The notes below the pieces were generated by a model. It worked only from the letters and a program-made list of their open reading frames with translations, had not been told where the DNA came from and ran no database searches. This document shows, one piece after another, positions 54,552 through 64,000 of a DNA stretch of 64,000 bases. The stretch comes from Ryuthela nishihirai. Its lineage: Eukaryota > Arthropoda > Arachnida > Araneae > Heptathelidae. The stretch lies in contig JAWZYU010000018.1 of the NCBI GenBank assembly GCA_038380435.1, positions 53,965,751-54,029,750 on the forward strand, written 5' to 3'. Both the position numbers and the translations under genes were made by a program. Position 1 is the first letter of the stretch. Every line of letters starts with the position of its first letter.

Positions 54552-55821
54552 TGGGGGGCGTTCAAAAAGATCTCGACAGGTGCACTTGTTCCTCCGAGTT
54601 AACAAGCTATGACTTGTTTGAAAGCTTGTCGAAACTTTTCGTTACGTGTTAAAAACAAAAGCCGTCTTATCATTTCTCTCTTCGCTGGAGAAACGTAAAG
54701 TTCGGTCAGCGAAATCTGTTTCTTGTTGCTATGGAACCTGCTGAATAGAGGAAAGATTTTACATTTTCACAAGTATGTAGTTTGGGGACGACGCGAAAAA
54801 AAAAATTCTGCCGATTTATCACAATTATATGGGGATTATGCCTGTTCATATGACACTGTTACGGGATGGATGCGTAAATTCAAAGAAGGACGGCAGAATT
54901 TCGAATATTACCCTCATGCAGAAAGACCGAACGAGACTACGAACAAAAGAACCACCGCTGTTGTTCATGAACTCATTAAGGAAAACCAACACATCACCGT
55001 TTAGATAATAAATTTAGATGTAAGTGTATCGATTGGAAGTGTGGAAACAATAATCCATCAATATTTAATGTTCCGAAATATCTGTGATAAATGGATATCC
55101 CCACAAACTGGCAGAGCAAAAAAATGGCTAGTGTCGACTCGTGTAAGGAGATGCTGGTAATGTTTTAACTTAGCGGCCATAAACGGTTAACAGATATTGT
55201 CACAGGTGACGAGATGTGGTTTTATTATTATACAACTCCTGCGTTTGAGTTGCGAGAGATGAACCACGTTCCCAAATCCTCCGACAAGATTTTCTCTGAA
55301 GGAAAAGGATATTCACAATTTCTTTCTTTCCCAAGGAGTGGTAGCAGTGAACACTATACTTAAAATAATGACTAAAAGTGGGCAATACTACACAAATATA
55401 CCAAAATGTTTAAGGAAATGAAGGATAAGCGACTAACAACAGACGTGGCAAAGGTTCTCCTTCATGACAATGCCAGTGCTTACAAAACCCGGTAGGTTAT
55501 TGTCTATCTAGAGCAGGAAAAAAACAGTTATCCCAGCCTGCATATTCACCCGATTTGACATAATGCGATTTTTGGTTGTTTCCAAAAATTAAAAATAAAC
55601 TTGGTGAGAATCTTGTTTTTTCAAGGATGTCAAATCTCATTCAGAGTTGAGAAATATTCCCCAAGAAGAGTACCATCAAAATTGGCGCAGACGTCTTCAA
55701 CTTTGCATATTTGCTAGAGGGACTTGCTTGACTTTGCTTGAAGAACAGTAAAAGTTCTGTGTAAGTAAATGAATTGAGTTTGTTCTGCAGATGCATGTCA
55801 AAAACATTTTGAACGCCCCTC
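54552..55821 (+). mobile_element. Mariner transposon
   Basis: TA at 54550-54551 and 55822-55823 flank a 1,270-base element, the usual mariner length. The terminal repeats read tggggggcgttcaaaaagat on the left and, in inverse, gaggggcgttcaaaatgttt on the right. The insertion lies immediately beside the end of the Tc1-like element at 53342-54549. Confidence 0.88.
54731..55751 (+). pseudogene. Mariner DD34D transposase, broken
   Basis: ATG 54731 gives MEPAE and a stop; a run of nine A near 54800 corresponds to a frameshift. The DNA-binding part is clear: LSQLYGDYACSYDTVTGWMR, KFKEGRQNFEYYPHAERPNE. The catalytic part has the first aspartate in IVTGDEMWFYYY (near 55195-55230), the second in VLLHDNASAYKTR (near 55460-55495), and the third position in SPDLAPCDFW-type text that here reads through a frameshift (HPI then CDFWLF near 55550-55580). 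The C-terminus WRRRLQLCIFARGTC ends at TAA 55749. Dead. Confidence 0.85.
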
Positions 55822-55889
55822 TACCAGAAAGCAACCATGCAACTTCATAAAACACACTAAAACAAAAAGAATAAATGATCACTTCTGGC

Positions 55890-56340
55890 GAATGCGAGAT
55901 ACTCATTTTCAAAGAGAATGAAATGTGCCGTTTTCCGACTTTAATAAAATGTAGTCATACAAATGCATTATTCAGAAAATGCGAAGAATAATATTTGCTT
56001 AGTACTTATCCAACCGAAAAAGAATATTTCGTTTAGCTGTTAAAACAGAGAAGTTGCTTTTTTTCTACCTCTTTGGGTAAGGAGATAGATCACAACATTT
56101 TTACTGCAAAACTTTTAGATCTACAGCAAGAATAGATTATTTACAATATTCCTTTAAAAGTTTGCATTTTCCGACTTTAACCGTAATGGTAGAAATTCAA
56201 ACTATTGGAAGTTTCCAAAAGTGTGAATCGTAATATTTTAGTATTACTTATCCCATTAAAAAATGACTATTCAGTTATCTTTTACAATAAAAATTGAATA
56301 TCTACAGATAAAGAGACGAATACACGAATGAAACAACAGC
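55890..56340 (+). repeat. R1 copy, two decayed units
   Basis: The head tactcattttcaaagagaat at about 55898 matches the R1 head at 1903. Two units with (g/t)cgaa(g/t)a(a)taata/cgtaatatttt, acttatcc and agttg...ttttt text follow. The end cagataaagagacgaatac corresponds to the cagacgacaaa end of other copies. Copy length is about 450 bases. Confidence 0.6.
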
Positions 56341-56543
56341 TCTTAAAAAACAACCGATGATGTTATGTCATGGACACGTGTCTGATTTATAAGAAATCAA
56401 GACTAAAATATCGTATGAGGATTTGTTCATATGCATTTTGTGCCAAAAATTTCAATGAAGTATCTTGTAACAGTTTTCACATCTGGAAGTCACTGTTTCT
56501 CTTTTCTCCTGTGCATATGAGGGTAAGGGAAATGTTCAGCGTA

Positions 56544-56757
56544 CAGTCGCTCAAAAAAGTATCCGAACACTATGGCTGATTACAAAATTCAGAAAAAATA
56601 TCTGGCAACGATTTTTTTTTAGAAATTAGTGATCTAGCAACTTTCGTGTACGTACACAAATGTTGCCAGATCACTAATTTCTAAAAAAATCGTCGCCAGA
56701 TATTTTTTCTGAATTTTGTAATCAACCATAGTGTTCGGATACTTTTTTGAGCGACTG
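56544..56757. mobile_element. 214-bp palindromic MITE, copy 2
   Basis: TA at 56542-56543 and 56758-56759. Same sequence as copy 1 at 50634-50847 with few differences and the same length; the centre here reads gtgtacgtacac, itself a perfect palindrome. Confidence 0.95.
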
Positions 56758-56759
56758 TA

Positions 56760-57490
56760 CGATTCTGCCTTTGAGATGGATTTTGAATATTGTCACATCG
56801 TCGCAAAAAGGAGAGAGTGGTGATTCTTGTGCAGATTATAACTCTACCTCAGAAATGCCAGGCTGGTAAAATAAGAAACCGAAGTAGTCATGATCTACAA
56901 TGCAACTTAGAGATACTATGGTCTATTTCTATCCTCTTTGGCTGAGGATAGTGCTTTATAAGGATATTGGTTAATGATTTCAATGCCTTCTAACTGAGAA
57001 GTAGTTTTTGTTATTTACTGGAATGTTTATTAAAGGAACACAGCGCCAAAATTTCTCATGATAATTGGGAAAAACTCGAAATGAAAGATGAATCTTTTTA
57101 GGGCATTGGTAAACAGCGCTAAAATATTTTAGAAAAAGGTCGATAGCAGATTTATTCAAAACAGTGAGAGAAATGCAAAATATTTTCTTCTTGTCATCGT
57201 CATGGATGCTGAGATTTGAAAGCAAGGAGAAATATGAAAAAAAAAATTTAGGGAGTTGATGTGGGTATGGGTGAGAGAGGGAGTGATAAGCTGATTGAAC
57301 TTAAAGAACCAAAACACATTTTCGTTCCTTTTTCTTTTCTACGAAAGTTTTCTTCTTAAGTACTGCAAAATCTGTTCCGATCCATCGTCTTAGAGGTGGG
57401 GAAAAACATTCTTATAAAATACAGTATGTGATATACATGTAGAAGTTTATTATTTTTTCGTTTCATTTCAATTGTTATATTGTTTAATTG
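56760..57490. other. Intergenic DNA, nothing recognised
   Basis: The frame at 56980-57225 has no known motif. No repeat recognised. Confidence 0.5.
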
Positions 57491-57491
57491 T

Positions 57492-57690
57492 TGTTCCCGT
57501 GGCCGAGTGTTAGCGCTCTTGGCTACTGATCTACGGGATCTAGGTTCGAGCCCCGGGTAAGGCATGAATGTTGATGTTGTTGTTCTGTTAAGGTCTCGCC
57601 ATCCTCACAGACCTTCTACTATAGAGTTTAAATTGACAGACTCTGTCAGACCTCTGTGGTAAACAGTTGCTTGAGGGGATATTTTTTTTC
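57492..57690 (+). mobile_element. SINE2 copy, full length
   Basis: Head gttcccgtggccgagtgtta and gatctaggttcgagccccgg; then ttaaggtctcgccatcctca, ctgtcagacctctgtggtaa, cagttgcttgaggggatatt and a T-run. Both promoter boxes are close to consensus. Confidence 0.88.
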
Positions 57691-60600
57691 TTAAACCGTT
57701 ATTTTGTAACAAAAATATTCCATTCAGGGACAAAGAAGCCTAATTGAATAGTTGGTTTTCTTTTAACGTAAATATGCTTGAAGCGAATGTGTATGAAGTT
57801 TATTAATAATATTTCCTTTCGGTATTCTATTTCTTATTTCTCTTTTAGGTTGCTAAAATTAGTAAAAGAAGGCAAAAATGTTAAAACATTGCATTACCTG
57901 ATGATTATTTATTGTTTAGCACAATATACATCTTGGGCAGTTAATACATTCATTTACCCGTTATGGAAATAAAAGCAAAGTCTATTTTTTGTATATTACT
58001 GATTCCGCAGCATCACTCATCATATATCATCTTCACATCTTAATGAGAATTTCTTAAGAAATTTGAAAAAAAAAAAGCAATTATGAAAGTCAAAAGGGAG
58101 TGGGATGATCAGGCTCCTGAAAGGCAGGGTTCACCAACGCAATAATGACGTCACTCACGGTATTCTAAAAGGTAATTAGAGGATTACCTTTGCTTTATCT
58201 TGCCTGAACACTAACGAGAAGGATATCAAGTCCCATGTCGTGTTTTGGTGCAGAGTGCATTGCAGGTGAAGTGCCTGAGGGTGCAGAGGGAGGTGGCGAG
58301 AACGCTACTGTTCTCAAATGCCCTGACCTGACCCTGGCCTTCTGCCCGCCCACTAGTCACGGTAGCGGTAATGATTATGCTTTCTAAATAATTCTCTTTC
58401 AAGTGAGTAGAGCAGCTACATCACGGAACAACGAATTGACTGCTTTTTTGAACTTTCGACATAAGCACGATCTCAGTTAATTGGTACAAACGAGTTTAAA
58501 ATGTGTCTAACCGTAGGTTGTATAACGTTGCTCAGAAATAAATATATCAGCTACTGGGTAACCAATGATACTCGCATTTCAATGTGTTTTCAGAGCAATT
58601 TTTATTATGCATTGAGCTATTGTTACAGCAGTTTCGAACACTATTGTTATAAATATTTTTTTACATCAACTATGGTATTGTTACAATAATATTTTTTTCA
58701 TTGAACTAGCTATTGTTACAACAGTTTTTCCTTTAACTGAAACAACTATTATTACAGTACTTAATTTCATGCAGAAGAATCTTTAAATTATTTGAATATA
58801 AGTTCTACGGAATTAAACTGAGATGTAGACTGAATGGTTTAATTTATATTGGAATTATTTTAATTAAAATGTCAATTTTTTTGTTTATTTAAAAAAATGG
58901 ATGGAATGAACACACTAGATATAATGTTGAAAAATTGATATTATGTGCAATGAAAATTCAAAAATTAAGTTGCGTTGTAAATGCTGACACATGCATTGCC
59001 TTCCTACAAATCAATCTGTGAATCTATTTTAAGCTCAATTAAGCTACAATTACAATCAAATTGTAGCTTAAAATAATTTGGAAATACAAACTTGACAATT
59101 CTTAACAAAAATTAAAAAACTGCATTCAATTAAAACAAAAGCTATTATTACAATAAAGGAGTGTAATAAGTTAAAAATTTTAACACAGCGATTAAATTAT
59201 CTCAACTTGTTACCTTACCGAAATCTCTATAAGTACACTTTAATTTTAATACCTATTTGGATAATACATACAAAATTGAAACATAATAAAAATACACGAA
59301 TTCAACGACAAAATTATCATAAATTTCCAAAAAAACAGAAGCAATTATAGAAAATGTACAAATGACTATAAAATTCCGTTTGTTCTTAACACGCTTCCAA
59401 GGGAAATATTATATGTTTGAAGTTTAAATAAGTTAAAACAAAAATTGAAAGAACATTCAAGATTGGAAAGTATTGAACGAACGCTATAAAAAGTAAACGA
59501 AAGTAAATTGTTTGGTATCTTTTGGTAAATTACCTATTTTCAGCTTGCTATTAGCTAAATGCTATATTTTGATTATAAATTGTAAACTATTTGTGATATT
59601 TTGTATGAAGAAATTGGATTATTCAATATCCTTCAGATAAGCCTAGAGGTTTTGGTCACCATGTTTAAAATACGTATGTACATTGTGTAGATTACTTGAA
59701 CAAAGAATAATCTTTTCCTAAAAAAAACCAACTAGATGTATCATAATGTAAAGAAAGCGTAACTGTCCTTAACAGTAAAAGTGGAAATTTGTGAATGCTA
59801 ACAATTTAATGTTCACATGTAAATAAATATTGGGAAAAAATATATTTTATCAGACGAAGCCTGAAAAGTATGCAGAAACAGTTCATCATTGATGAAAATC
59901 GCTCTCAAAGTGCTGAAGTATAAGGATTTTAAATGCATTGCATTTAATGAAATTTTAAGAGGCATGCTATGAGATATGAGAATATGAATTAATGAAGTCT
60001 AGAAGCTAATCTGAAGAGACTTCATCTTGAGAACTTCGAAAGTATTGATATAACGCCATGAAAATTGCATGTTGAGCAGGAAACAAAGCATATAAATACA
60101 TTCAGTTTCCGACTAACACGATTTCGATTTAGCATGATATTTGAAATAAGGCTGGTTTCCGGCGTAAAATTTCTCCACTATCTCTTTATTTTCGCTTATA
60201 CCATTTTATTTACAACATAAGAAGATACATTGGCTGCTTTCCTTTTCTCGTCTATCTAACATACCCTTGTTCAAAATTTAAGTACTACCAAAAAGACTTT
60301 TTGATATTTGTCTATACAAATTAGTGTGTTTACGCAGCATAATGTAAACATGCACTATATATTTGTAAACTATAAAGAACACTTTAATTTTTGATTACCG
60401 TTGACAACGTAGGGATATACATTATTCAAGATTATGAAACGTGTCCCACATAGTTTGAATGTTATCTTCATTACTCGGCAATAACTTTTACAATAATTTC
60501 CCAATCTGTGTTCATTACTCGACAACATGTGCCATATATTAAAACTACATATAATCGATTTTTGTTTGCACATTTGTCATTGTTTCTTTTCTGTATAAAT

Positions 60601-60733
60601 GAGTTGCATGTATAAAATAAGCAAACAAATAAAAATGCGAAGCTTTTAATCGAATTATAATCATACTAAAGAAATGAAATAAAAAAAATACATCCATTAG
60701 GTTAGGATTCTGGAACATATCACCTCCTATTAA
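57691..60733. other. Long AT-rich intergenic DNA with a GC-richer island
   Basis: No coding motif over 3 kb. The segment about 58195-58375 is markedly GC-richer and holds a short open frame (MSCFGAECIAGEVPEG...) of about 50 residues from 58234; I cannot assign it. The words ctattgttacaacagtt and close variants recur at about 58618-58760. The complementary pair aagctacaatta/taattgtagctt lies near 59040-59070. Confidence 0.45.
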
Positions 60734-60746
60734 TCTTATTTTCTTA

Positions 60747-61144
60747 GGGGTCGGGGGGACTCAGTCTGTAGCGCGCTAGGCTCGTAATCTGTAGTTCCTA
60801 GGTTCGAGTCCCAGCTGGGTCAGCGTTGAGTTTTATCTCCGCAAAATTCCCCACCTGCCCACGGTCAGTAGGGGACACCGATGAGCTTGGAAAGGCCGCC
60901 GTCAGTCGGATGGGACGTTAAGTCGTGGACCCGTGTGCGGAGAGCCATACCCTATGCACGTTAAAGAACACGCTGGATGACCTTGACGGGAGGCTACCAT
61001 CTGTCTCTCAATAGCTGTTTCAGTGGGTCCCCTCTCCCAACCTTCTCTGAGCTTCAGGGTCCTTGTGACCTGGCCATTTAACCCATGGTATGCAAAAAGC
61101 CAACTCTTATTTCCCAAACCAACTCTTATTAAACCCAACCCAAC
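60747..61144 (+). mobile_element. SINE1 copy with target-site duplication
   Basis: Flanked by tcttattttctta (60734-60746) and tcttatttcctta (61145-61157). Head, middle and tail are intact; the variable segment is single (gtctctcaatagctgttt). The tail ends with two further actcttatt strings, which repeat the target sequence and suggest slippage at the 3' junction. Confidence 0.9.
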
Positions 61145-61157
61145 TCTTATTTCCTTA

Positions 61158-61772
61158 TGAGAAATTTGTATACGTTTCCTTATGAGAATACGATTTCACC
61201 TTGTACGAATAATTTGAAGAACGCATCTATCGTATTAGTCGGAGAGTGGGTGTAGTGATAAATCTTTCATGAATTAGCGTTGATTATTTTATAAAGAGCA
61301 GCAATTCGTCCCTCATTGTTCTTTATGCTATGTTAAGCAGAAACGATAAATTTTCGACTTGTTCAATTGCAGCAAAATTTCAAAGAAGAAAAAAGTGTTT
61401 ATTTTGTCACTTTGTCTTTTGGTAAATCAAGTTTAATGACTCGAAATGTGATGATTTATACAGGTCTAGTCATAAGTGTTCTGCATAATACTTCATGTTT
61501 TGATTGCCTATTTGCGTTCTAATTCATTTTTATCAGTAAACTAGTCAAAAATAGCAGTTGAATTGATAATATTCTAACATGTGGCTTACTGTAAAAAAAT
61601 GGGGGGCTTGAATTTAAACTTAGAAATAGACGAAAAAGAGAAGTTTTCGATTTAAACATATGGTAATGATAAAAACAATAATTTGTAGATTCATTTCATA
61701 AGTTTTCACAGTTTTAAAAAAACGATCTAACTAGTGTTGTTATTGGGAAGTGATACCAGACAGACTACAATA
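61158..61772. other. Intergenic AT-rich DNA
   Basis: No coding frame and no repeat recognised. Confidence 0.5.
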
Positions 61773-61784
61773 TTATGTCTAGAG

Positions 61785-62216
61785 TTTGGTTTGCTTTATC
61801 TCTGACCGGCAGTTTTAGTTTTTTTGCACACAATGGGCTAAATGTGCCAGGTCACAAAGACCCCGAGGGCTTATAGAAGGTTGGGGAAAGGGGACTCACT
61901 GGACCACTGTTAGGAGACAGGCAGTAGCCTTCCGGGTCTGCCTGTCTCCTAACAGTGGGTCTTTGGGCATGCACCTTAGGAGACAGGCAGTAGCCTTCCA
62001 TCAAGACCATTTAGCGTGTTCTTTAACGTGAAAAGGGTATGGATCTCCAACTCACGTGGCCACAGCTTCCAAGTCCATTGGTGTCCACTATTGACAGAGT
62101 GGAGCAAAGCGAGGTGTTTCGTGGAGATAAATCTCAATACTGACCCAGATGGGACTCGAAGCTAGGAACTATAGATTATGAGCCTGACGCGCTACCGACT
62201 GATTCACCCCAGCCTG
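61785..62216 (-). mobile_element. SINE1 copy with inverted duplication inside
   Basis: A perfect 12-base duplication ttatgtctagag (61773-61784 and 62217-62228) flanks it. The head is at the right (agtcggtagcgcgtcaggct), the tail at the left (ctgaccggcag region, ccaggtcacaaagacc). The variable segment is expanded: perfect 21-base arms 61904-61924 and 61938-61958, and aggagacaggcagtagcctt occurs twice in direct order (about 61912 and 61979). Confidence 0.92.
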
Positions 62217-62228
62217 TTATGTCTAGAG

Positions 62229-62878
62229 ATTAAGTGCAAATATTGAAGACAGTACGCTGTTATAAAGACACCGAAATCTATAATAGGATTATTAAATTAT
62301 AAATTTAGAAGCTATGTATGTGAAGCAATTAAAATAAATTTCGATCATCCAGAAACGAAACTCTTAAGAAACGTAATTTTAGTACCTAAAAAGTGAGATA
62401 TGCTAATGTTGAACAAATAAGCTTTGTAACTGATTTCAATAGATTCAAGAGAATGTAGTAGTACAGAGTCTACTGTGACTAAAGATGATCAAAATGACAT
62501 AAATTAACTGATTAAAATATCTTAATGAACTGCAGACTATAGTTGAAAACTGGATCAAAATAAATGCTGGTACGAGACTAAAATATAAATAAAGCCATGA
62601 TGAATAAAACAATTCTGATTATAAGATTGCATATTCATTTTACTAATGAAAAACGTAACTAGAAGTAACAAAGAAGAACCTGTTTGAATACGAAGAGTTT
62701 AGTAATTCAATGACAATTACTGTTTAATGTAATAGAGTTAAAAACTGGAAATTACAAAATCTTACTGCTTGAGTAGTATTAAAGTGTATCGATGCTTGTT
62801 CTGTTGTAAATATGTAATAAAAGTAAAACAGGTGCCGAATAACTGTTTTCAGTATCATCTTTTATCTGGATGGGTATA
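62229..62878. other. Intergenic AT-rich DNA
   Basis: No coding frame and no repeat recognised. Confidence 0.5.
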
Positions 62879-62880
62879 TA

Positions 62881-64000
62881 CACACTGGAGGAAATGGGAA
62901 AAAGAACACCATTAACAATTGAAGCGTAAGCTATAAGATTTATTTAGTAGCAAAACTTGTTGAGAAAGGACAGTGATCACACGTGTGAAGTGATTCAATG
63001 TTTATTTTATGTTTTAATGAGTGTTACATTTTACAGAGGGCACATTTTAATAAGGTGTTGAACCTCCTCGAGCAGCAATACAAGCTTCTAATCTGGTATG
63101 CAATCGATCGTACAAATGCTGGATATCAGGCTGGGGGATACCATTCCATGCGCTTTCAACTTGGAAGCGTAATTCAGCGATGGGCGTTGCCTGCCGCCGT
63201 CCGCGGAAGTTTTTGTCCGATCCAGTCCCAGACATGCTTGATTGGAGACAAGTCCGGAGAGTGTGCTGGCCAAGGAAGTTGGTGCACTGTCTGAAGAGCA
63301 TGTTGAGTTGTCCGGACGGAGTGTGGGTAGGAGTTATCCTGCTGGAATATCGCATTTGGGATTACACTCAAATATGGGAGGACCACCAGTTCTACGATGT
63401 CGCTGACGTATGTACTGCTATTCAGTGTACCCTGTACCAATACCAGACATGTACGAGAGTGATAGCTAATCGCTCCCAACCCATGATGTTTGGCATGGGC
63501 CTTGTGTGTCATAGGCGGATGCACGATGGAAGAAGCCGATCACCTTGTCACCTTCGGACGCGTAAACGACCATCAGACGCTCCTAAGCAGAATCGGCTTT
63601 CATTACTGAATACACAAACTGCCATTCTTCCCTCCAATTAACTCGTTCTTGAGACCACTGCAAACGTGTTCGAAGACCTGCTTCCAAAAGAGGATTACGT
63701 ATCGTTCTTGTACACACCCTTGATACGACAAGAGGATCGAATCTGTGACACTGTATCTATCTGATCTGCCACCACCGCCCTCCTGATATGCCGATCCCAT
63801 CGTGCATCCATAACACTGTGTTGCCCCGGAACTATGTCTGCGGGTGTGCGAATGCTCTTCTGACCATCGACGCCACCATCGTACAACTGCCGAAACCTCT
63901 CCTCCAACGCAGTGTGCAATTTGATGAAAAAACCAACCTGCTTCCCAAAGACTCACTATACGACCTCGCTCAAACTCCGCTAACTGAACAAATGTTGCAC
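62881..64000 (-). mobile_element. Tc1-like transposon, cut by right window edge
   Basis: The left terminus cacactggaggaaatgggaa starts after TA at 62879-62880. The transposase reads leftward from near the window end. The other terminus is outside the window. Confidence 0.8.
63047..63990 (-). pseudogene. Tc1-like transposase, broken, catalytic E changed to K
   Basis: The N-terminal part shows SLWEAGWFFHQIAHCVGGEV and WWRRWSEEHSHTRR, the helix-turn-helix region with GRIV-type text upstream near 63960. The linker is in other frames (VCTRTIRNPLLEAGL, RLQWSQERVNWREEWQFV). The second aspartate is in AIFQQDNSYPHSVRTTQ (near 63330). Then WPAHSPDLSPIKHVWDWIG carries lysine where the family has glutamate (SPIEHVWD), and the interval is shorter than 34 by my count. 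The C-terminus LEACIAARGGSTPY ends at 63047. Frameshifts separate at least three segments. The true start may lie beyond the last bases of the window. Confidence 0.82.

Noticed and set aside
63180..63641. 153-residue plus-strand frame at the right edge
   Set aside because: It is antisense to the Tc1-like transposase, whose catalytic and C-terminal motifs are clear on the minus strand.

Overview
The window reads as intergenic, transposon-saturated DNA from an arthropod nuclear genome. I infer a chelicerate, probably an orb-weaving spider, because the transposase and LINE protein fragments are of types I associate with spider genomes; that is recollection, not a search. Composition is AT-rich. 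I see no host gene, no rRNA, no functional tRNA gene and no prokaryotic feature. Almost every coding trace is a mobile-element protein carrying stop codons and frameshifts.

Layout. 1-1170: a Tc1-like element cut by the window edge. 1573-1842: interlocking palindromes. 1895-9335: a tandem-repeat element (here R1, ~293-bp units) apparently split by a 5.7-kb I-type LINE (2180-7885; CCHC ORF1, then endonuclease, reverse transcriptase and RNase H ORF2). 9475-19215: SINEs, including a SINE1 nested in a SINE2, a minisatellite array, an inverted R1 copy, a long-TIR MITE and a tandem duplication. 21672-26484: a large inverted repeat (R2) with a 1,473-bp Tc1-like element inside its left arm; a third R2 copy lies at 29625-30487. 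28925-37049: more SINE1 copies, a second minisatellite array and small dispersed repeats (R3, R6). 39000-39650: a LINE tail on the minus strand. 41112-47695: a MITE relic, a Tc1-like pseudogene and a DUF4817-type mariner-superfamily element splitting a SINE2. 49493-56757: a SINE1, a Tc1 relic containing a 214-bp palindromic MITE, a Tc1-like element abutting a mariner, a further R1 copy and the twin MITE. 57492-64000: one SINE2, two SINE1s and a Tc1-like element running off the right edge.

Two tRNA-headed SINE families dominate. SINE1 (12 copies or fragments, ~390 bp full length) has a tRNA head with CGT in the anticodon position, a conserved middle resembling the MetaSINE central domain, and a tail ending in aaaacaaccc. 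Six copies have visible 10-13 bp target-site duplications. SINE2 (5 copies, ~200 bp) has a tRNA-Ser-like head and a T-rich end. Transposition order can be read from nesting: SINE1 into SINE2, DUF4817 element into SINE2, Tc1 into R2, MITE into Tc1, LINE into R1. A second theme is repeated short-spacer inverted duplication, producing near-perfect palindromes at many sites, including inside SINE1 copies at one variable position. Coordinates of old repeats are approximate.
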